From: Aeromicrobium phragmitis
GTDB lineage: Bacteria > Actinomycetota > Actinomycetes > Propionibacteriales > Nocardioidaceae
Length of the DNA stretch: 64,000 nt
Assembly: GCF_003674095.1 (NCBI RefSeq)
Contig: NZ_RDBF01000001.1
Span: 124,001 to 188,000, forward strand
Direction of reading: 5' to 3'
Part shown: positions 33,029-42,612 of the stretch, one piece after another
Numbering within the stretch: position 1 is the stretch's first letter
How the letters are laid out: each line of letters begins with the position of its first letter
Notes under the pieces: model-generated
Database searches by the model: none
What the model was told of the DNA's origin: nothing
The model's input: the letters and a program-made list of their open reading frames with translations, nothing else
Program-made: the position numbers and the translations under genes

Positions 33029-36000
33029 TCAGCTGTGCTGGCGTGCCGCGCCGCGTCGCACGCTCAACGCCGTGCCGCCGGCGACCATCAGCGCTGCGAT
33101 GAGGGCCAGCGCTCCGACGGTGCTTCCGGTGTCGGGAAGCCGGTCGCGACCGCCACCGTCACCACCGCCGGGCGGCGGCCCGGCCACCGGGTGCTCGGTG
33201 CACAGCGGGCTGTCCTGGACGCACTGCTCGGGCGGCTCCTCGCCGGTCACGGTGACGAAGTTGCCCAAGTGGTGATCGCCCTGATCGACCCAATCGAGGA
33301 CCTCCACGGTGTAGGTGACCGTGGCGCTCGCCCCGCCGGCGAGGGTGCCGACGACGGTATAGCCCTCGTCCCCGATCTGCACCGTGAGCGCCGCGTCCGA
33401 CGACGTCGGGCCGCTGACGACGCGGGCGTCGTCGAGAACGCCAGCAAGATGGTCGGTGAAGTCGATCTCGCCGTCACCGATACCGGAGTTGGTGAACGTC
33501 AGGGTGTAGGTCACCGCCTGGCCGTCCTCGAGCTCGGTACCCGACGCGGGGTCGGCGGACTTCACTACCGCCACATCACTGATCGGGTTCGCGGTGCAGT
33601 CCGCGTCCTCACCCGGCGCCGCCTCACAAACGGGCTCCTCCGGCGTCTCCTCATCGGGATCGAGGAGGAAGTTCGCCAGGACCGTGTCCCCCAGATCGCC
33701 GGCGTCGTTCACCCGCACGGTGTACGTGACCGTGACGGTCTCCCCGCCATCGACCGTGCCCTCGATCGAGAACCGGCCGTCGATGACGTCCGAAACAGTC
33801 AGAGAGCCGCTCGACGCGGTCGGCCCGGCGACGATCTGGGCGTCGTCGAGAACGTGGGTCAGGTCGTCGACCCGATCCACGGGGCCCTGGCCGTTCCCAT
33901 CGTTGGTGAAGAACAGCGTGTAGGTCAGCTCCTGACCGGGCAGTACCGTCGTCCCGGTCACCGGATCGACCTCCTTGCGGTCGGACATCTCCGGCACCGG
34001 GTTGTAGGTGCACAGCGGGTCATCATCGGCGCATTCGGCCGGCGGCACCTGACCGTCGGGGAAGACGAAGTTGGCGAGCATGTTGTCCCCGCGCTCGCCG
34101 TCCGGCAGCACCTCGACGGTGTACGTGACGGTGTAGCTGGCACCGGCCGGCACGATGCCGTCCACCGTGAAGCGCCCGTCGGTGATCGTTCCGACCGTCA
34201 GGTTCCCCACACCCGCGGCAGGGCCCGTGACGATGACGGCGTCGTCCAGGACACCGGAGACATCATCGGTCCAACCGCTCACCGCAGCGTCAGCGGTGCC
34301 GGAGTTGGTGAAGGTCAGGGTGTAGGTGAGCTCCTCGCCGGCGAGCACGGTAGTGCCCTTGTTCGGCTCGACATGCTTCGTCACGTCCAGCAGCGCACCA
34401 GGAATCGTGACGCGCCCGCACGGTTCACCCGTGACCGGGTCCAGCCCGTTCTGGTCGGCCGGGTCACAGCGAGGCGACGGCGGAGGCGTCGTGCACTCCG
34501 GGTCGTCGATCCCGCATTGCGGCCCGAACGCGACATTGATCAACTCGGTGTCGCCTTCTCCCGTGTAGGTCACGTCGTAGGTGATGGTGACGGCCTGACC
34601 CGGGGCGAGCTCTCCGACCCAGGAGATCAACGGCTCGGCGTAGGACGGGTCAGCACCCACGTCCGCGGTGATCGTTGCCGTGTCGATGGTGGCGTCGTCG
34701 AGGACCTCGGACAGGTCGTCGATCACCACCGCCGGGCGCGCCGGCGTGTAGGGGGCCGTACCGGTGTTCTCGGCCCTGACCGTGTACGTGACCCTCTCGC
34801 CCACCGCCGGGATCTCGGTCGCGTTCGCCGACTTCGTCACCGAGAGCCGGGGCAGTTCGTAGCCGACCTCGTCGCACGGCAGCCCGGTCGCGGGGTCCGC
34901 GCCGTCCACGCACTGCTCCGGCACCGGTGGCGCGCAGTCGGGGTCGCTCTCTTCGCACACCGTCTGGAAGGCGACGTTGTCGACCTGCAGGTCGCCAGCA
35001 CCGGTCAGCTCGACGGTGTAGGTGATCGTAACCGAATCGCCCGCAGCGAGGGGGCCCTCCCAGGTCAGCCGCGGGTCGTCGAACGTCACGTTCCCGCTCG
35101 AGGCCTGCGCGTCACCGTTGTACGTCGCGTCGTCCAGGACGGCGGAGAGGTCGTCCTGAATGCGCGCCGGGTCGGCAGCGGTGTAGTCGCCCGGTCCGTT
35201 GTTCGTCACCTCGACCGTGTACTCGACCGTGTCACCGATCCGCGACTCCGCCGTGGCGGTCGACGACTTCTCGATCTCCAGCTCCGGCAGTCCGGGCAGG
35301 TCGATCGCGAGCGCCTCGTCGAGGGGGTGGTACGTCCAGTCGTCGATGCGGCGGGTGTCACCCCAGCTGCCGCCGACGCCGTCGTTCGCGTTGTCGGCGC
35401 AGTCCCAGCCGTGGACGCCGCCGGCGCTGTTCACCCCGCCGGTGCCGTCAAGCACGGGGGTGACACAAGCCCGGCCCTCGACGCGCAGCGCGGTGTCGTC
35501 CCAGAAGAGTGTCTGCGAGCCCGACTGTGGGCCGTTGAGCGCGGTGACCTCGAGCCCACCGCGACGCTCCACGTCGAAGCCGACGAAGTGGATTTCCCCG
35601 ACCTGATCGATGACCGCTCGGGCGGTCAGATCCGTGTTGTACGGCACGGGATTGCCTTCACCGTCGAGGCCGTCCCAGGTGACGGTGCCGGCACCGTTGA
35701 TGACGCCGAGTGGAAGTGTCACATCGGCGGCGCCCTCGAAGTCGCCGTCGCCGTCCACGTCGATCTGGACGACCATCTGGCCGGTGAAGTTGGCGACGTC
35801 GACGGTGAACGTACCGCTGCGATCCGTGGGCGAGGTCTGGGCGAAGGAAAGGTCGTTCAGGCTCGGCAGCACCACCGGCGGGTTGAGCCAGCGAACGTTG
35901 CCGTCGGGCCAGGTGGCGGTCTGCGGCATGTCGGTCGCCGGTCGCTCGAAGAAGATCTTGTAGGGGTCCCCGCAGTTGCCCGGGGAGTCGTACTGGTCGC

Positions 36001-36748
36001 CCTGGCCGTACGGTCCACCGTCTTGGTAGCTCAGGTAAGCGGAGGTACACGTGCCGGCGAGGGTGTTGCCGGCGGCGTCCGAGCTGAAGGTCGAGTCAAC
36101 ACCGTTGAACTCGGTGTAGCTGGCCTCGTAGAGGAACCCCTCACGGCTCAGGTAGTAGAGATCGAAGTCGGTGCTGTCACCGGCGGCCGCACCCGTCTGG
36201 AGCATTTGATATCGCTCCGACCACACACGGCCGGGAATGTCCGTAGCGCCGTTTTGAACCGTGATGTTCCAGTCGAAGTAGCTCGTCGTGGAGGCCGTGC
36301 CCTCTGGTTGGAAGGTGATCGACCAGACGCCCGCGGCCGTGGACGTGAGGTCGGAGAGGTCACACCCCGCGGGCACGGCGTTGGTCGGGATCGTGCAGCT
36401 CTGGGCAGTCCCATCCGGCGCGGTCACGGTGATCGTGACGTTGGGGTCGCCCGCCGTGGGCCGCATGACCTTCGTGAACAGCACGTCGAGGTTCTCTCCC
36501 GGCCCGACGTATGCGTAGAACGTGTTCACTGTGCGGATGTAGCTGACGCCCGGGGTCTCCGCCGCACCAGCCGCGGTGGGTGCGGCCACGGTACCGATGG
36601 CTGCCAGCAGGGAGGCGACCAGGGAGAACAGCATCAGCGAGGCCGCGCCGCGGTGCGCGCCTCGTGGGCTCGTTCCGCTGCCCAAACCTCGGGGTCTGAG
36701 CCTCAGTTTCCCGCGCCGGTCATTGCCCCTACTGCTCACGTGCCGCAT
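33029..36748 (-). CDS. LPXTG-anchored surface protein with five DUF11 repeats
   Basis: The protein is about 1239 residues. A basic N-terminus and hydrophobic signal segment end in AAGAAE. A unique domain of about 450 residues follows, with Asp/Gly-rich VDGDGDFEGAAD. Five Ig-like DUF11 units each carry a YTVEV/TNSG pattern and a VLDDA motif. At the C-terminus come a Gly-rich spacer, LPDTG (33125-33139), a membrane helix and a basic tail. Sortase would join it to peptidoglycan, so it is likely an adhesin or stalk protein. The ATG at 36748 has AGGGG upstream; a GTG at 36853 is an in-frame alternative. No sortase gene is in the window. Confidence 0.85.
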   Translation of the reverse strand: MRHVSSRGNDRRGKLRLRPRGLGSGTSPRGAHRGAASLMLFSLVASLLAAIGTVAAPTAAGAAETPGVSYIRTVNTFYAYVGPGENLDVLFTKVMRPTAGDPNVTITVTAPDGTAQSCTIPTNAVPAGCDLSDLTSTAAGVWSITFQPEGTASTTSYFDWNITVQNGATDIPGRVWSERYQMLQTGAAAGDSTDFDLYYLSREGFLYEASYTEFNGVDSTFSSDAAGNTLAGTCTSAYLSYQDGGPYGQGDQYDSPGNCGDPYKIFFERPATDMPQTATWPDGNVRWLNPPVVLPSLNDLSFAQTSPTDRSGTFTVDVANFTGQMVVQIDVDGDGDFEGAADVTLPLGVINGAGTVTWDGLDGEGNPVPYNTDLTARAVIDQVGEIHFVGFDVERRGGLEVTALNGPQSGSQTLFWDDTALRVEGRACVTPVLDGTGGVNSAGGVHGWDCADNANDGVGGSWGDTRRIDDWTYHPLDEALAIDLPGLPELEIEKSSTATAESRIGDTVEYTVEVTNNGPGDYTAADPARIQDDLSAVLDDATYNGDAQASSGNVTFDDPRLTWEGPLAAGDSVTITYTVELTGAGDLQVDNVAFQTVCEESDPDCAPPVPEQCVDGADPATGLPCDEVGYELPRLSVTKSANATEIPAVGERVTYTVRAENTGTAPYTPARPAVVIDDLSEVLDDATIDTATITADVGADPSYAEPLISWVGELAPGQAVTITYDVTYTGEGDTELINVAFGPQCGIDDPECTTPPPSPRCDPADQNGLDPVTGEPCGRVTIPGALLDVTKHVEPNKGTTVLAGEELTYTLTFTNSGTADAAVSGWTDDVSGVLDDAVIVTGPAAGVGNLTVGTITDGRFTVDGIVPAGASYTVTYTVEVLPDGERGDNMLANFVFPDGQVPPAECADDDPLCTYNPVPEMSDRKEVDPVTGTTVLPGQELTYTLFFTNDGNGQGPVDRVDDLTHVLDDAQIVAGPTASSGSLTVSDVIDGRFSIEGTVDGGETVTVTYTVRVNDAGDLGDTVLANFLLDPDEETPEEPVCEAAPGEDADCTANPISDVAVVKSADPASGTELEDGQAVTYTLTFTNSGIGDGEIDFTDHLAGVLDDARVVSGPTSSDAALTVQIGDEGYTVVGTLAGGASATVTYTVEVLDWVDQGDHHLGNFVTVTGEEPPEQCVQDSPLCTEHPVAGPPPGGGDGGGRDRLPDTGSTVGALALIAALMVAGGTALSVRRGAARQHS

Positions 36749-36915
36749 ACGCGCCCCTATCGTCCGCAGCCCTCGCCGCACCCAGTGTTCGTATGCGCGA
36801 ACTTCACCCCGCGCAACGGACCCAATGGTCCTATTAATTGCTACGTTTGTCACTACCCCGATGCCGCGATGGGACAGGCGATCGCTCGGCCGCTTCCATC
36901 GGCGACGCCGGACGA

Positions 36916-36963
36916 GATAGGCGAACAGACTGCAGTTTCGTCTGCATTCTTAACATTCCTATC
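36916..36963. other. Nested inverted repeats upstream of the surface protein gene
   Basis: Outer arms GATAGG (36916-36921) and CCTATC (36958-36963) enclose TGCAG, 6 nt, CTGCA. The element lies about 170 nt upstream of the surface-protein start and could form a structured 5' leader or an operator. The rest of 36749-36953 shows only promoter-like A/T-rich sequence near 36830-36860. Confidence 0.3.
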
Positions 36964-37294
36964 GCCAGGGAGGAGCTACGCCGCGGGAGCCGCGTACGAG
37001 CATTTTCGACGAATTCACCCCCACTTCACCCCGTGCGCTCCACGACACCGTCGTCCCGGCCGCCCCGCGATTCCGATCAGTAGCACCTGCCCCGCCCCGT
37101 GGTGGCCCTGATGGCAATGACCCGGCTCGGGCGTTCGACAGCACCTCAGCGAAGACCGACGCGCGCGCTGAGAGCACGGACGATCACGGGTCCCGAGGCC
37201 GACCGGTTGCCGCCCTGGGAGCCGCGCTCCTGGTCGCCGCGGCCTGACCGCCCTGGTCCTGGCACGTCGCCGCGAAAGCCGACGGCCGGGGTGA
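36954..37294 (+). pseudogene. Frameshifted remnant of a small membrane protein
   Basis: An open frame from 36954 to the TGA at 37245 has coding-like content (SIFDEFTPTSPRALHD, then an Asp/Ser-rich stretch). It ends in a hydrophobic run, RPVAALGAALLVAAA. In the next frame the hydrophobic helix continues (LTALVLARRRESRRPG) to a TGA at 37292. Restoring one G near 37240 would give a complete C-terminal membrane helix with a basic tail. No ATG, GTG or TTG start exists in frame, although GGGAGGAG occurs at 36968. It is best read as a decayed gene; it could also be chance sequence. Confidence 0.35.
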
Positions 37295-37307
37295 CGACCG
37301 GCGGAGG

Positions 37308-37748
37308 TCAGATCCAGCGCCGGACCGTGCGGAGGTATGCCTCGAACTCCGGTCCGAAGCGGTCCGCGAGGTGCGCCTCCTCCATCGGGATCTGCACCCG
37401 ATCGACCCACGCGACGAAGAGCGCCGCCGGAAGCACCGCCGCAGCGGATCGTCGTGCCGCCGCGTGAGCGAGGAGAAGCCCCGCCATCGCGACGTACATC
37501 GGATTGCGCGACCGGGAGTTCGGCCCGGTCGTCACGAGGGAACTGGCGCGAGCGCCGGCCCGCGGGTCGACGGTCGTGCCGGCACGCCGGAAACGCTCGA
37601 CGGCCCCGGCGAGGAAGTACACCGACGGTGCAGCGATCACCGCGCCCAGCACTCGGGGCCCGCGTGTGGTGGCGCGGCCCCGGGTCATGACGGCCTGAAC
37701 GGCACCGGCACCCGCGGCGAGAGCGGCGGGGGGAATCGGTCGGCTCAC
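37308..37748 (-). CDS. Isoprenylcysteine carboxyl methyltransferase-like membrane protein
   Basis: The 146-residue protein has about four hydrophobic spans and the segment TTGPNSRSRNPMYVAMAGLLLAH, close to the GPYRYVRHPMY signature of the ICMT/PEMT membrane methyltransferases. Such enzymes use S-adenosylmethionine to methylate lipids or small acids; bacterial members are mostly uncharacterised. The GTG at 37748 is supported by GAGGTGAACTC upstream. It ends close to the remnant on the opposite strand. Confidence 0.75.
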   Translation of the reverse strand: MSRPIPPAALAAGAGAVQAVMTRGRATTRGPRVLGAVIAAPSVYFLAGAVERFRRAGTTVDPRAGARASSLVTTGPNSRSRNPMYVAMAGLLLAHAAARRSAAAVLPAALFVAWVDRVQIPMEEAHLADRFGPEFEAYLRTVRRWI

Positions 37749-37821
37749 GAGTTCACCTCTGTCGATCGGGTGCGTCCACCGTAGCTCCGGCGAACCCGTC
37801 ATGGGACCGTCGAATGAGTGC

Positions 37822-38454
37822 TCAGCTCTTCGAGCCGGACAGCGCGAGGGTGCCGCCCAGGCCGATCATCATGACGCCACCAGCACCGGACAGCGTGCTG
37901 AGACGGCGCGGAGAGCGCGCGAACCAGAGTCGGGCGGTGCCCGCGGCCAAGCCCCAGATGCTGTCGCACACGAGGGCGATGAGCTGGAAGACCAGCCCGA
38001 GCAGCAACAGCTGCGCCCACACCGGACCGGCCGACCGATCGACGAACTGCGGAAGGACGGCCACGAAGAACGCGATGATCTTGGGGTTGGTCAGGCCGAC
38101 GATCATCCCCTGGCGGAGCAACGCCCAGTCCGAGGTGGGCGCTCGCTCCACCGACTGCGTGTGCATCTCGCGCGAACGGATCGCCTGGATGCCGAGCCAC
38201 ACGAGGTACGCCGCCCCCGCGATCTTGATGATCGTGAAGGCGACCACGGACGAGGCGACAACGGCACCGACACCGCACGCCACCGCGACGACCGCCGGTA
38301 CCGTGCCGAGGGCGTTGCCGACGACGCTGAGCACGGCGGCCCGGCGCCCGTAGGCGAGCGAACGCCCAACGACGAAGAGCACGCTCGGGCCGGGGATCAC
38401 GATAAGCAGTACCGAGGCGAGCGCGAACGCCAACAGGTTGTCGACCGTGATCAT
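37822..38454 (-). CDS. LysE/RhtB-family amino-acid exporter
   Basis: The 210-residue protein has six predicted helices. LLIVIPGPSVLFVVGRSLAYGRRA near residues 17-40 and GLTNPKIIAFFVAVLPQFVD are diagnostic of the LysE/RhtB translocators, which export amino acids and derivatives. In-frame starts at 38472 and 38505 exist; 38454 was chosen because the first helix begins right after it. No regulator is adjacent. Confidence 0.88.
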   Translation of the reverse strand: MITVDNLLAFALASVLLIVIPGPSVLFVVGRSLAYGRRAAVLSVVGNALGTVPAVVAVACGVGAVVASSVVAFTIIKIAGAAYLVWLGIQAIRSREMHTQSVERAPTSDWALLRQGMIVGLTNPKIIAFFVAVLPQFVDRSAGPVWAQLLLLGLVFQLIALVCDSIWGLAAGTARLWFARSPRRLSTLSGAGGVMMIGLGGTLALSGSKS

Positions 38455-38529
38455 GCGCTGACGATACGACATCGGCGCCTGCCCCGTCCGCGAATCGTGT
38501 GTCACCTCCGCGACGGAAAGACAGCACTA

Positions 38530-38554
38530 CCCCCACCCGATGGCCGGGTGGGGG
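38530..38554 (-). terminator. GC-rich hairpin after the MMPL gene
   Basis: CCCCCACCCG, loop ATGGC, CGGGTGGGGG form a perfect 10-bp stem starting 12 nt past the MMPL stop. No U-tract follows. Confidence 0.75.
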
Positions 38555-38566
38555 CAGTCGCGTGCG

Positions 38567-40903
38567 TCAGGCGTGCGGCTGTTTCTCGCCGAGTCGCTGA
38601 AGGAGCTTGTCGCCCTCGACGTCGAGGTCGGGCAGCAGCCGGTCCAGCCAGCGCGGGAGTCGCCAGGCCCGGTCGCCGAACATCGCCATGAGGGCGGGCA
38701 CCAATGTCATCCGCACCAGGAACGCGTCGATCGCGATCGCGACGGCCAACGCGAACCCGAACTGCTTGATCATCGGATCGCCGTTGAAGATGAATCCGCC
38801 GAACACCGAGATCATGATGATCGCCGCGGCGACGACGACCCGGCTCGAGTGGGAGAATCCGTCGATCACCGAGGCTGTCCCGCGATGCCCGTGCACCCAC
38901 GACTCGCGCATCGAGGACACCAGGAACACCTGGTAGTCCATCGCGAGCCCGTAGGCGATGCCGGTGACGAGGATCGGCGCTAGCGCGACCACCGGGGCGG
39001 TCGAGTCGAGTCCGAAGAGCTGGTTCAGCCAGCCCCACTGGAACAGCGCGGTGGTGGCGCCGAGGGTCGCGAGGATGGTCAGCAAGAAGCCGGCCGTGGC
39101 CTTGAGCGGCACCAGGATCGACCGGAAGACCAGCGTCAGGACGATGATCGACAGCACGAGCACGATCGCGAGGTAGATCGGCATGACGTCGGCCATCTTC
39201 TGGGCCATGTCGATGCCCATCGCCGTCTGACCGGTGATGCCCAGCTCGAGCCCGTACTCGTCGGCATACGTCGAGGAGAGGTCGCGCAGATCGTGGACGA
39301 GATCGTCCGTGCTCGGATCGGTCGGACCGTCCTGCGGCACGACGGACACGATCACGGTGCGGCCGTCCTCGCTCATCCCCGAGGCGCTGACCGCGGTCAC
39401 GTCGGTGTGACCGCCGATGTCCTGCAGCACGGCCCCGACAGCCTGCTGGTCGACCGGCCCCTCCATCGTCGAGGAGAGCACGACGAGCAGGGGTCCGTTC
39501 ATCCCTTCACCGAAGGCGCTCGAGGTCACCTCGTAGCTGTCGCGCTGCGCGGTCCCCTCGTTGTAGTTCTCCCCCGACGGAAGGCCGAGCCGCATGTCCA
39601 GTGCCGGGATGGCCATCACGAGCGTCACAGCGACCACGCCGAGCGCGACCGCGAACCGGTTCTTGGTGACGAACACGGCCCATCGCCGTGCGGTCTTGTG
39701 GTCGTTCTCGTCGGCGACCTTGGCCGCGTAACGCTCCCGTGCCTTGGACGACACGATCCGCTCGCCGACGAGCCCGAGCAGCGCCGGCAACAGCGTCAAC
39801 GCGACGAGCACGGCGATGGCGACCGTCGCCGCCGCGATGACGGCCATGCTGCCCAGCAGGCTGATGCCGATCACCAGCAGTGCGAGGAGGGCGATGACGA
39901 CGGTGGTGCCGGCGAAGAACACGGCACTGCCGGCCGTGCCGACCGCGCGGCCAGCGGCCTCGTGCGCACTCAGTCCTGAACGCATCACCAGGTGTCGCTG
40001 GCGGTTGACGATGAAGAGCGCGTAGTCGATGCCCACGGCGAGACCGAGCATGAGGCCGAGGACGAGGGAGATCGAGTTGAGCTGGTAGAAGTGCGCGAGC
40101 GCGAACGCGCCACCGACGCCGGTGCCGACACCGACCAACGCGGTGAGGAGCGGCAGGCCCGCGGCCACGAGGGAGCCCAGCGTCACGAACAGGACGACCG
40201 CCGCGACCCCGAGGCCGATGATCTCGCCGACGCCGACCACCTCGGGCAACTCCTGAAGCGAACCGCCGGGCAGGACGCTGATGTCGGCCGCTTCGGCAGG
40301 CTCCTCGGCGGCTTCGAGGACCTCGTCGATCGTACCGGTCGGGAGGTCGAAGGTCTGCTCGGTGAACTGGAACTGCAGCATGGCGACGGAGCCGTCGGGG
40401 GCGATGACCATGCCGGGTACCGGCTGCGCCTGTGCACCCGAGCCGACCACGAGGGGCAGAGGCTGCTCGAGCTCCGTACCCGCCGCACGTGCCTGGAGCG
40501 CCTGCTGGACCTGCTGCACCTGCTGAGCGGCTTGTGCGGCCGCCGCCTGCGGGTCGGCGGACGCGGCGAGCTCGGAGGGGTCGACGACCTCGTCGTTGTC
40601 GTACACGTTCGACGCCGCCTCGGCGAGCGCCACAGCTGCCTGCTGGTCGTCGTAGAAGTTCTGGCCGTCCGGCGCTTCGAACACGATCGCACCCTGACCG
40701 CCGGCTGCCTCCGGAAGGTCGGTGGCGAGCTGGTCGATCACGTCCTGCGCGGGAACGTCACTGATCCGCATCTCCGAGCTCATCCGCGGGGTGTTGAGCG
40801 CGAGCGAACCGCCGATCACGGCGAGCAGCAGGACCCACGCCCCGATGGCACGGAACGGATGCGCGAAGGCGAACTTGCCGAGCCGGTACAAGAACGTGGA
40901 CAC
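38567..40903 (-). CDS. MMPL/RND-family transporter
   Basis: The 778-residue protein has the MMPL plan: one N-terminal helix, a large extracytoplasmic loop rich in Gln/Ala (about residues 40-190), six helices with GIDYALFIVNR in the proton-relay region, a second loop and six more helices with AMDYQVFLVSSMRESW. Such proteins export lipids, siderophores or drugs using the proton gradient. It is divergent from a TetR gene 87 nt away, the usual layout of a drug-inducible pump. Length is normal for non-mycolate MMPL proteins. Confidence 0.92.
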   Translation of the reverse strand: MSTFLYRLGKFAFAHPFRAIGAWVLLLAVIGGSLALNTPRMSSEMRISDVPAQDVIDQLATDLPEAAGGQGAIVFEAPDGQNFYDDQQAAVALAEAASNVYDNDEVVDPSELAASADPQAAAAQAAQQVQQVQQALQARAAGTELEQPLPLVVGSGAQAQPVPGMVIAPDGSVAMLQFQFTEQTFDLPTGTIDEVLEAAEEPAEAADISVLPGGSLQELPEVVGVGEIIGLGVAAVVLFVTLGSLVAAGLPLLTALVGVGTGVGGAFALAHFYQLNSISLVLGLMLGLAVGIDYALFIVNRQRHLVMRSGLSAHEAAGRAVGTAGSAVFFAGTTVVIALLALLVIGISLLGSMAVIAAATVAIAVLVALTLLPALLGLVGERIVSSKARERYAAKVADENDHKTARRWAVFVTKNRFAVALGVVAVTLVMAIPALDMRLGLPSGENYNEGTAQRDSYEVTSSAFGEGMNGPLLVVLSSTMEGPVDQQAVGAVLQDIGGHTDVTAVSASGMSEDGRTVIVSVVPQDGPTDPSTDDLVHDLRDLSSTYADEYGLELGITGQTAMGIDMAQKMADVMPIYLAIVLVLSIIVLTLVFRSILVPLKATAGFLLTILATLGATTALFQWGWLNQLFGLDSTAPVVALAPILVTGIAYGLAMDYQVFLVSSMRESWVHGHRGTASVIDGFSHSSRVVVAAAIIMISVFGGFIFNGDPMIKQFGFALAVAIAIDAFLVRMTLVPALMAMFGDRAWRLPRWLDRLLPDLDVEGDKLLQRLGEKQPHA

Positions 40904-40989
40904 CAGCGACTCCTCAAGACGAAGTGATAGACAACTCTCACATCGTAGAATGGGGGAGCAAGCATCGTCCCCTCTCGGTCAGGAGAGTC

Positions 40990-41604
40990 ATGTCACAGCG
41001 ACGCGACAGCCGCGCGAACGCCGAGCGGATCGTCGAGGCGACGCGAGAGCTGTGGAAGGGCGAGAGCGCTCCCTCCCTGGAGAAGATCGCCGCGACCGCA
41101 GGCGTGGGGATCGCGACCCTCTACCGGCACTTCCCCAATCGGGCCGCGCTCGAGGGCGCCGCGTTCACGCAGATCTTCAACGAGGAGATCGGGCCGATCA
41201 TCGGCCAGGCCGCCGCGGCCGACCAGGTCGATCTCGTCGACGTGGCCGAACAGTTGATCGCCGTCATCGGCCGGTACGCGGCGGTGATCACCGCGATCGA
41301 GCTGCCGCAGGTCACCGACGAAGCGCTCGAAACGCTCGCCGAGCGATTCTTGGAGCTGATTCGCGACGGCCAGGAGGAGGGCGTGCTACGCCGCGACCTC
41401 GAACCGGTCGACTTGTTCTGGGTACTGCGGATGCTGGTGCTCGGGCTCACCTCGCCCGTCTCCTCGCCCACGGCGCGGCGGCGGTACCTCGCACTCGTGA
41501 TGCCATCACTCACACCGGAGGGGCCTCCGCTGCCCCCACTAACCCGTGACGACTACGAACGGTTCGGGGTCGCCGAGGAGCATCGCGGGCCGATGTCCGG
41601 TTAG
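40990..41604 (+). CDS. TetR-family repressor of the MMPL transporter
   Basis: The 204-residue protein has a TetR helix-turn-helix (EKIAATAGVGIATLYRHFPN, about 33-52) and a C-terminal SbtR-like ligand domain. AGGAGAGTC precedes the ATG at 40990. It is divergent from the MMPL gene and probably represses it. I could not pick out a clear palindrome in the 86-nt spacer. The last 4 nt overlap the end of the convergent GlxA-like gene. Confidence 0.87.
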   Translation: MSQRRDSRANAERIVEATRELWKGESAPSLEKIAATAGVGIATLYRHFPNRAALEGAAFTQIFNEEIGPIIGQAAAADQVDLVDVAEQLIAVIGRYAAVITAIELPQVTDEALETLAERFLELIRDGQEEGVLRRDLEPVDLFWVLRMLVLGLTSPVSSPTARRRYLALVMPSLTPEGPPLPPLTRDDYERFGVAEEHRGPMSG

Positions 41605-42575
41605 ACGACCGGGGCGCCCGCGAGTTCGGGCAGGCATGTGAACTGGCGCCGGTAGGCAGCCGGGCTCGTGCCGCGTTGTGCGACGAAATGGTGGCGCAGG
41701 GTGGCCGCGTGGCCGAAACCGCAGCGACGGGCGATCTCCTCGACCGAAAGCCGGGTCTGCTCCAGCAGTTGCTCGGCCCGGGCGATGCGTTCGGCGGTGA
41801 GCCACTGCAACGGCGTCGTGCCGGTCTCGTCGCGGAACCGACGCGCGAACGTGCGCTCGGACATGTGGGCGACCCCGGCGAGCTCGGCGACCGTGAGCGG
41901 CTGATCGAGGCGATCGCGCGCCCACTGCAGCACGTCGCCGAGCGCCTCGCAGTCCTCCGCGCGGATGGGGCTCGGCACGAACTGCGCCTGCCCCCCGCCG
42001 CGGTGCGGCGGCATGACGATGCGGCGCGCGGCGGTCGCGGCGGTGGCCGCACCGAATTCGCGGCGCATCACGTGCAGGTTGGCGTCGATTCCGGCCGCGG
42101 ATCCGGCGCCGGTGATGATGCCGTCGTCCTCGACGTAGAGGACGGACACGTCGACCTCGGCGGCGGGAAATCGGGCCGCGAGTTCGTCGCCGTAGCGCCA
42201 GTGCGTGGTGCAGCGGCGGCCGTCCAGCAAACCGGCGTGGCCGAGCGCGAAGGCCCCCGAACACGAGGCCAGGATGGTGGCGCCGGCGCGGCGAGCCGCC
42301 CGGAGCGCCTCGGAGATCTCCGGCTGTTCCTCGCGGTAGTCGTGCGCGGCCGCGACGGCCACGAGGTCGGCACCCTCGGCCGCCTCGAGACCATGCTCGA
42401 TCAAGAAGTCGAAGCCGCTCGTGCCCCGCACACGGCCCGGACGAGCAGCACAGGCGACGAAGTCGAACACCGGATTGTCGTCGTCGGGGTGATACGGCTC
42501 GGCCCACACCTCCGCCAGCACGCCCATGCCGAACGGATGGACGTTGTCGGGCACCAGGACGGCGACTTTACGCAT
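41601..42575 (-). CDS. GlxA-like AraC-family regulator (DJ-1/PfpI + AraC)
   Basis: The 324-residue protein has an N-terminal DJ-1/PfpI-like domain with the nucleophile-elbow segment ILASCSGAFALGHAGLLDGR. A C-terminal double helix-turn-helix AraC domain follows (LAGVAHMSERTFARRFRDETG; GFGHAATLRHHF). Proteins of this type sense small metabolites or amidase products. The ATG at 42575 has GGGAGGT upstream. An imperfect 24-bp palindrome lies 38 nt upstream and may be the operator. Its targets are not obvious here. Confidence 0.9.
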   Translation of the reverse strand: MRKVAVLVPDNVHPFGMGVLAEVWAEPYHPDDDNPVFDFVACAARPGRVRGTSGFDFLIEHGLEAAEGADLVAVAAAHDYREEQPEISEALRAARRAGATILASCSGAFALGHAGLLDGRRCTTHWRYGDELAARFPAAEVDVSVLYVEDDGIITGAGSAAGIDANLHVMRREFGAATAATAARRIVMPPHRGGGQAQFVPSPIRAEDCEALGDVLQWARDRLDQPLTVAELAGVAHMSERTFARRFRDETGTTPLQWLTAERIARAEQLLEQTRLSVEEIARRCGFGHAATLRHHFVAQRGTSPAAYRRQFTCLPELAGAPVV

Positions 42576-42612
42576 CGGGACCTCCCGTGGCGGAATCTTG
42601 ACGAAGCCTGTC

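Noticed and set aside
33180-35290. Repeated blocks that might be a CRISPR or DNA-level tandem array
   Set aside because: They are diverged coding repeats (DUF11 units) of about 330-390 nt, not short identical repeats with spacers.
33035-37111. Very long plus-strand open frame opposite the LPXTG protein gene
   Set aside because: It is antisense to a gene with signal peptide, repeats and LPXTG motif. Its translation is rich in Arg/Gly/Val/His without any domain, typical of stop-poor antisense frames in high-GC DNA.
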